NCBI GenBank assembly: GCA_029068665.1
Contig: JAIECC010000322.1
Location: 1 to 11,346, forward strand
Source of the DNA: Lachnospiraceae bacterium
Lineage (GTDB): Bacteria; Bacillota; Clostridia; Lachnospirales; Lachnospiraceae
Reading direction: 5' to 3'
Length of the DNA stretch: 11,346 nucleotides
The position numbers and the translations under genes are program-made. This document shows, one piece after another, positions 7,460 through 11,346 of the stretch. Each line of letters opens with the position of its first letter. Position 1 is the first letter of the stretch. The notes below the pieces were generated by a model, which did no database searches, was not told the DNA's origin, and was given only the letters and a program-made list of their open reading frames with translations.

Positions 7460-8599
7460 CTAACGTTCCATGCTGTAGTTCCCCAGCAGCTTAAAGTCCG
7501 ATGACTCACTCCGAATACCTGTAATGGCATTCTGCACGGAAGGATTGCTCAGATTTCCTTCAAAGGTTATAAAAAACCGGTACTCCCACTGTCTGTCCGG
7601 TAAAGGTTCCGATTCAATACTGGTCATGTTCAGACCATTAAAAATAAAGTGCCCTAATATGTTATACAAACTTCCGCTTTCATGAGGAAGAGAAAAGCTG
7701 ATACTGATGATATCTGCCTTCCGGGTATACTCCTTTTTCTTTGATATGACCAGAAACCGGGTTTTATTCCCTTTCTGAGTATTAATGCATGGCTGCAATA
7801 CCTCCAGACCATATAATCGGGCCGCCCGGACACTGGCAACTGCTGCCTGACTGATATCTCCATCCTGTTGAACCTTTCTGGCACTGACTGCCGTATTGGC
7901 AAGACTGATCTGTTTCCATTCATGGGCTTCCAGATAGGCTTTGGTCTGTAATAATCCCTGAGGATGAGAATATACGGTCCGAATATCCTCCAGTTTGGCA
8001 CCGGGCATCCCTAACAATGCCTGCTCCACCTCCAAAGAGATTCCTCCTACAATCGTCACATCATGCTTCTGCAGCAAATGATATACACCGCTTACAAAGC
8101 CGGCAGAAGAATTCTCAATGGGAAGTACACCATACTCTGCTTCCCCGGCCTCCAACACCTGCAATACATCTTCAAACTGCTCCACATGAGAGCCATGGAC
8201 AGAGCTTCCGAAAAATTCCATCATAGCCTGCTCACTGAATGCCCCTTCCACTCCCTGATACACAACTTTGGTTCCCGGATGGATATTCAGTGCATCTATC
8301 ATTGTGAACTCCTGGCTGATTGCCTGTTCCCGGTCTCCCAGAACGGAATACTGATATCTTCTGCTGATAGACATAATCTGCAAAAATAATTCTTCAATAC
8401 TATGCCGGTTAAATTCACTGTCAGCCAGTGCAGCCAACCGCTCCAGCTTCTCAATCTCCCGCTGGCGGTCATATATGGCTTTTCCGCTCTCCCGTTTGCT
8501 GGCCGCTACATCTCCTGCCAGTTCCATTCGCCGCTGAAACAATTCCACGATCTGCTGATCCACCTGATCAATTTCTTTTCGAATCTGATTTAAATCCAC
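7460..8599 (-). CDS. pheA: Bifunctional chorismate mutase / prephenate dehydratase (P-protein)
   Basis: Cytosolic enzyme of 379 residues that turns chorismate into prephenate and then phenylpyruvate, the committed route to phenylalanine. Residues 1-88 form an AroQ-type chorismate mutase; Arg7, Arg24, Lys35, Asp44, Arg47, Glu48 and Gln83 sit where the E. coli P-protein has its active-site residues. Prephenate dehydratase spans about 110-288, with YQGVEGAFSEQA (114-125), GVLPIENSSAG and the catalytic NKTRF (278-282). The ACT regulatory domain spans about 297-375. Two phenylalanine-binding motifs are changed: the usual GALV is GSLY (309-312) and the usual ESRP is ESEP (329-332). The start is GTG with AGAGG (8608-8612) 8 bases upstream; an in-frame stop just upstream excludes a longer form. 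It follows folBK by 51 bases. Chorismate also feeds p-aminobenzoate for the folate genes upstream. Confidence 0.97.
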   Translation of the reverse strand: MDLNQIRKEIDQVDQQIVELFQRRMELAGDVAASKRESGKAIYDRQREIEKLERLAALADSEFNRHSIEELFLQIMSISRRYQYSVLGDREQAISQEFTMIDALNIHPGTKVVYQGVEGAFSEQAMMEFFGSSVHGSHVEQFEDVLQVLEAGEAEYGVLPIENSSAGFVSGVYHLLQKHDVTIVGGISLEVEQALLGMPGAKLEDIRTVYSHPQGLLQTKAYLEAHEWKQISLANTAVSARKVQQDGDISQAAVASVRAARLYGLEVLQPCINTQKGNKTRFLVISKKKEYTRKADIISISFSLPHESGSLYNILGHFIFNGLNMTSIESEPLPDRQWEYRFFITFEGNLSNPSVQNAITGIRSESSDFKLLGNYSMER

Positions 8600-8649
8600 A
8601 CCTGTTTCCTCTTTTCCTTATCCATTTTCATTTGCCATAGCACAGCCAT
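8590..8649 (-). CDS. Possible 19-residue leader or coupling ORF before pheA
   Basis: In the gap after folBK an ATG at 8649 opens a 19-codon frame, MAVLWQMKMDKEKRKQVWI, ending in a TAA (8592-8590) that lies just inside pheA. It starts one base after the folBK stop and has AGAGG 6 bases upstream, inside the last folBK codons. The frame could carry ribosomes into the pheA GTG start. It has no phenylalanine codon and I see no terminator/antiterminator pair, so it is not a classical Phe attenuator leader. It may be chance. Confidence 0.2.
   Translation of the reverse strand: MAVLWQMKMDKEKRKQVWI
8608..8612 (-). promoter_or_regulatory. Ribosome binding site for the pheA GTG start
   Basis: AGAGG on the minus strand, 8 bases before the GTG at 8599. 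Together with the in-frame stop shortly upstream it makes this GTG the first and best start for pheA. Confidence 0.65.
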
Positions 8650-8650
8650 G

Positions 8651-9469
8651 TCATTCCTCTTTTATTTCCTGTAACATCTGCAGCACTGTCTTTCCTGTTA
8701 CCGGATGCCTGAAATTCGGTATCAGCTCTGCCAGAGGCTCCAGTACAAAGGCTCGCAGGGAAAGCTCCCCATGGGGAATGCACAGCATATCTGTTTCAAT
8801 TATTTCCTTATCATAAAACAAAATATCAATATCCAGCGTTCTTGGTCCCCAATGAATCTCCCGGGTCCGGTGCCGCTCCGCCTCCACCTTATGAAGATGC
8901 TCCAGTACCTCCTCCGGTGTCAGCAGGGTCTTGCAGCCAATACAGGCATTTAAGAACCAATCCTGCTCTGTATAACCATAGGGCTCTGTTTCCAGATACT
9001 TTGAAACCTGAACCTCTTTGTATGCCGGATGCTGCCGAAACTGCTCCACTGCATAATCCAAATTCGCCTTTTTATCCCCCATATTGGAACCAATGCTAAA
9101 ATAGACCCGATGCCAGCTCCGCTGGATCACCACTGATACCGTGTCGATGGGAAGCATAATGGGAGCCCATGGTTTCTTAATTTCCAGACGGACAGCCTCC
9201 AGAGTCTTGTATTTTACCAGCAGACGTTCCGCAACGGTTTCTGCCACAGCCTCCAGCAGCTTATAATTTCGCTCCTCCATAATATGCTTGATATCATGGC
9301 ATACTTCTCCATAATGAATGGAATCCTCCAAACAATCTGTTCTTCCTGCTTTTCTGGTATCCGTGTATAAAATGGCAGATACCAGGAACTTCTGCCCTAA
9401 TGTATTCTCTTCTGCATATACCCCATGGTGGCAGAATACTTCTAAATTGGAAATTCGAATTTCATCCAT
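8651..9469 (-). CDS. folBK: Fused dihydroneopterin aldolase / HPPK (FolB-FolK)
   Basis: Bifunctional folate enzyme of 272 residues catalysing two successive steps: dihydroneopterin to 6-hydroxymethyl-dihydropterin (FolB), then pyrophosphorylation with ATP (FolK). FolB covers about 1-117, with FCHHGVYAEEN (12-22; Glu21 is the counterpart of the conserved pterin-site Glu), LLEAVAETVAERLL and the KKPWAPI motif with the catalytic lysine (98 or 99). FolK covers about 120-272, with YFSIGSNMGD (123-132), ETEPYG and the HPPK signature HWGPRTLDIDIL (206-217), whose Asp213 and Asp215 should bind magnesium; IPHGELSLRAFVLEPL follows. The join is short and continuous, so this is a real fusion and not a frameshift artefact. 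The ATG has AAGGAG (9478-9483) 8 bases upstream. Its product feeds FolP, encoded 33 bases upstream. Confidence 0.97.
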   Translation of the reverse strand: MDEIRISNLEVFCHHGVYAEENTLGQKFLVSAILYTDTRKAGRTDCLEDSIHYGEVCHDIKHIMEERNYKLLEAVAETVAERLLVKYKTLEAVRLEIKKPWAPIMLPIDTVSVVIQRSWHRVYFSIGSNMGDKKANLDYAVEQFRQHPAYKEVQVSKYLETEPYGYTEQDWFLNACIGCKTLLTPEEVLEHLHKVEAERHRTREIHWGPRTLDIDILFYDKEIIETDMLCIPHGELSLRAFVLEPLAELIPNFRHPVTGKTVLQMLQEIKEE

Positions 9470-9502
9470 GCTTCTATCTCCTTATTTCTCCGGTCCCTGT
9501 TT

Positions 9503-10312
9503 TTATTCTGCCTGAAGCATTGCCAGGGTCATTCTGGCTGCCCGCAGATTCCCCTTTACATCATGAACCCGCAGAATTGAACACCCCTTCATGATTCCCA
9601 GTACCGTAGTTGCTATGGTACCTTCCTCTCTCTGATCCACCGGCAGATCCAGTGTCAGACCAATCATGGACTTACGTGAAGTGCCTAATAAAACCGGATA
9701 TCCTAATTCTTGTAAATCCTCCAAATGCCTCATAAGAAACAGATTCTGCTCCAGCGTCTTGGCAAATCCAATCCCGGGATCAATACATATCCGGTCCCTA
9801 TCTACACCTGCCTGCTCTGCTAAAGCCAGACTTTCTTTTAAGTCCCGGCTCACATCTGCCAGAAAATCCGTATATACCGCCTCTTTGCGATTATGCATCA
9901 GACAAGCTGATACCTTACTTTCTGCTATAACCCCTGCCATGGCTCCGTCCCATTTCAACCCCCAGATATCATTAATCATATCTGCACCTGCCTGAATACC
10001 TGCCTGTGCCACCCGGGACTTATAGGTATCCAGTGATACCGGAACATCCATTCTGGCTTTTACCGCTTCGATGACCGGGCATACCCGTTGGATTTCTTCC
10101 ATACAACTGATCTTTACATGATCCGGCCTGGTGGATTCCCCGCCGATATCCAGAATATCAGCTCCGTCCTGAAGAAGTGCTTCTGCATGATACAGTGCCT
10201 GGTCGATCCGGTCATGACGTCCGCCGTCAGAAAAAGAATCCGGTGTTACATTCAGGATTCCCATCATATATACCTTATGCTCGGTATCCAACGTCCATTT
10301 TCCTATCTTCAC
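9503..10312 (-). CDS. folP: Dihydropteroate synthase
   Basis: FolP, 269 residues, a TIM-barrel enzyme that joins 6-hydroxymethyl-dihydropterin pyrophosphate to p-aminobenzoate to make 7,8-dihydropteroate; it is the sulfonamide target. Both family signatures are intact: MGILNVTPDSFSDGG (17-31) and ILDIGGESTRP (53-63). Also seen are PVSLDTYK (91-98), MINDIWGL (112-119), IDPGIGFAKT (177-186), VLLGTSRKSMIG (207-218) and the C-terminal ILRVHDVKG (246-254). The length is usual for the family. The start is GTG at 10312; GGAGG at 10324-10328 lies 11 bases upstream, slightly far but the only good site, and the ATG overlapping that site runs straight into a stop. It sits between the HD protein gene (29-base gap) and folBK (33-base gap). 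Confidence 0.97.
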   Translation of the reverse strand: MKIGKWTLDTEHKVYMMGILNVTPDSFSDGGRHDRIDQALYHAEALLQDGADILDIGGESTRPDHVKISCMEEIQRVCPVIEAVKARMDVPVSLDTYKSRVAQAGIQAGADMINDIWGLKWDGAMAGVIAESKVSACLMHNRKEAVYTDFLADVSRDLKESLALAEQAGVDRDRICIDPGIGFAKTLEQNLFLMRHLEDLQELGYPVLLGTSRKSMIGLTLDLPVDQREEGTIATTVLGIMKGCSILRVHDVKGNLRAARMTLAMLQAE

Positions 10313-10323
10313 TTTTTTCTAAT

Positions 10324-10328
10324 CCTCC
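10324..10328 (-). promoter_or_regulatory. Ribosome binding site for the folP GTG start
   Basis: GGAGG on the minus strand, 11 bases before the GTG at 10312, a long but workable spacing. No ATG start in the folP frame lies in the gap. Confidence 0.6.
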
Positions 10329-10341
10329 ATTTAGTAGAATT

Positions 10342-10824
10342 TCAATATGAAATACCGGAATTTCTACATTCTTCCTTCCAATAACACGTTTTCGAAGCCA
10401 TGCAATCAAAGCAGTTTCTGGACAATTTATCGGCCCGGCACAGTAGTCTGGCACCATAATCCCGGGCATCTCTGCCGGAATATTTATGAGCTGCAATGGC
10501 CTGACAAATCTGTCCGGTCTCTATCTCAGTAAATCCGCATTCCAGTAAAATCTGTTCTGCCAGCGCCGCACCTGCTTCTTCATGAGCAGTTCCCTTATGG
10601 TATTCCTCACTCCGTCCCAAGTCATGAAGCAATGCCATGGCATATATTATTTCCTTCGATAAACCACCCTGCTCTTCCAGGTTCAGGATGTATGCAATTC
10701 TGGCCACATCTAAGGAATGTCCTAAATCATGCTTACAATAGATCCGATTCTTTTCCGCCATTTCAATCTGCTTCATACAGTAGCAGAACGCTTCATGCTT
10801 CCTAATTCTGTCTATTCGCTTCAT
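10342..10824 (-). CDS. Small HD-domain phosphohydrolase with cysteine-rich C-terminus, in folate operon
   Basis: HD-superfamily protein of 160 residues. The predicted metal ligands are His32 in YCKHDLGHSLDVARIA, His67-Asp68 in ALLHDLGRSEEY and Asp132 in LCRADKLSR; further histidines at 76, 81 and 113 could extend the site. HD proteins are usually metal-dependent phosphohydrolases. After the HD core come cysteines at 129, 138, 141, 147 and 153, the last four spaced CX2CX5CX5C, a possible zinc or Fe-S site. The start is the ATG at 10824, two bases after the folC stop, with GGGGA 6 bases upstream; a longer frame reaching to 10929 would only be out-of-frame folC. Lying between folC and folP, it is a candidate for removing phosphates from dihydroneopterin triphosphate or for another pterin step. 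That role is inference; the HD assignment is firm. Confidence 0.9.
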   Translation of the reverse strand: MKRIDRIRKHEAFCYCMKQIEMAEKNRIYCKHDLGHSLDVARIAYILNLEEQGGLSKEIIYAMALLHDLGRSEEYHKGTAHEEAGAALAEQILLECGFTEIETGQICQAIAAHKYSGRDARDYGARLLCRADKLSRNCFDCMASKTCYWKEECRNSGISY

Positions 10825-10826
10825 TT

Positions 10827-11346
10827 TCAATCCCCGATTCGTCCTATGTAATATAAAGAACCAAATGCAAGAATCACATCTTCCGGGGCTGCCTGCTCTC
10901 TGGCAAGCCGATATGCCTGCTCCGGGCACTCCACCGGAGTCACATTGCAGCAGTATTTTCTCACTGCCCGGGCTAATTCTTCTGCCGGTAGGGCCCGGGG
11001 ATTATCCGGTACAGTTACCACATAGACCTGATATGCCAGGGGAAGCAGCAACGATAGCATTGCATTATATTCTTTATCCTTTAATATCCCTATTATATAA
11101 ATAATCCTTTTGTTTGTAAAATGCTTTGTAATCTGTTCATACAGACACCTTGCTGCTTCCATGTTGTGAGCACCATCACGAATTACATAAGGAGACCGTT
11201 CTAAAATCTCAAATCTCCCCTTCCACCTTACATTATGTAAACCTTTTTGAACATTCACATTATTCAAATCATTTTTTAACTCTTTTTTTACCACTTCAAT
11301 CGCTTCAATCGCCGTCAAAGCATTGTAAATCTGATGTTTTCCCAGC
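10827..11346 (-). CDS. folC: Folylpolyglutamate/dihydrofolate synthase, N-terminus cut by window edge
   Basis: The C-terminal 172 residues of FolC, continuing past the right edge. FolC adds glutamate to dihydropteroate and to folates using ATP. The visible part opens with LGKHQIYNALTAIEA, the hinge motif (G-HQ--NA--A) shared by FolC and Mur ligases, followed by GRFEILE and the DGAHN motif of the C-terminal ligase domain (DGAHNMEAARCL). VTVPDNPRALPAEELA and the terminal AFGSLYYIGRIG are also typical of FolC. The frame is open through the edge, so a TTG at 11318 is an internal leucine and not a start. The N-terminal domain with the P-loop lies outside. The stop is followed after two bases by the ATG of the HD protein, so the two are probably co-translated. 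Confidence 0.96.
   Translation of the reverse strand, partial: LGKHQIYNALTAIEAIEVVKKELKNDLNNVNVQKGLHNVRWKGRFEILERSPYVIRDGAHNMEAARCLYEQITKHFTNKRIIYIIGILKDKEYNAMLSLLLPLAYQVYVVTVPDNPRALPAEELARAVRKYCCNVTPVECPEQAYRLAREQAAPEDVILAFGSLYYIGRIGD

Larger units (their letters stand above)
1..11346 (-). other. Probable single co-directional operon
   Basis: Eleven genes run in one direction with gaps of 2, 29, 33, 51, 46, -1, 15, -4, -4 and -4 bases from folC to the unknown membrane protein. I find no hairpin followed by a T-run in any gap and no convincing promoter, though an internal promoter inside a coding region cannot be excluded by eye. One long transcript entering from the right edge is the simplest reading. 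Confidence 0.6.

Noticed and set aside
8600..8650. Phenylalanine attenuator or T-box before pheA
   Set aside because: The gap is only 51 bases, has no Phe-rich leader, no terminator hairpin and no T-box-like structure.
8842..9099. Proline-rich plus-strand open frame
   Set aside because: It is antisense to folBK; the proline run is the mirror of glycine/tryptophan-type codons around the FolK region and has no support as a gene.
10825..10929. Possible N-terminal extension of the HD protein by 35 residues
   Set aside because: The extra sequence is the folC C-terminus read out of frame, and an ATG two bases after the folC stop, with a GGGGA site, gives a normal HD protein start.
11316..11318. 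TTG as a start codon for the right-edge gene
   Set aside because: The frame continues to the window edge and encodes the FolC hinge motif GKHQIYNA upstream of this codon, so it is an internal leucine.

Overview
The window looks like chromosomal DNA of an anaerobic Firmicute, most likely a member of the Clostridia close to Lachnospiraceae. This rests on the gene content (fused FolB-FolK, chorismate mutase fused to prephenate dehydratase, an oxygen-sensitive TtcA-type thiolase), strong GGAGG ribosome binding sites, GTG starts and very tight packing. The taxonomic call is an inference; there is no rRNA here to settle it.

All eleven recognisable genes lie on the minus strand, so transcription runs from right to left. 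The order is: the C-terminal part of folC (cut by the right edge), a small HD-domain protein with a cysteine-rich tail, folP, a folB-folK fusion, pheA (chorismate mutase/prephenate dehydratase/ACT), a Ppx/GppA-family phosphatase with an HD domain, ppk1, a TtcA-like tRNA thiolase, an OmpR-type response regulator, its histidine kinase, and a membrane-anchored protein of unknown function cut by the left edge. The longest gap between genes is 51 bases. Four junctions overlap by 1 or 4 bases. I see no terminator hairpin in any gap, so all genes may share one transcript whose promoter lies outside the window. No stretch above 300 bases lacks a gene, and I see no RNA genes, mobile elements, CRISPR arrays or large repeats.

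Functionally there are three blocks. The folate block (folC, HD protein, folP, folBK) makes dihydropteroate from pterin and p-aminobenzoate and polyglutamates it; folE is not in the window. PheA draws on chorismate, which is also the source of p-aminobenzoate. The phosphate/stress block (ppx, ppk) breaks down and makes polyphosphate, and is followed by ttcA and a two-component system joined by successive ATGA overlaps to a third, unknown membrane protein.

The points most worth a second look are the HD protein as a candidate for the often-missing dihydroneopterin triphosphate dephosphorylation step, the unknown membrane protein translationally coupled to the kinase, the coupling of polyphosphate and tRNA-thiolation genes to a two-component system, and the altered phenylalanine-binding motifs of PheA.
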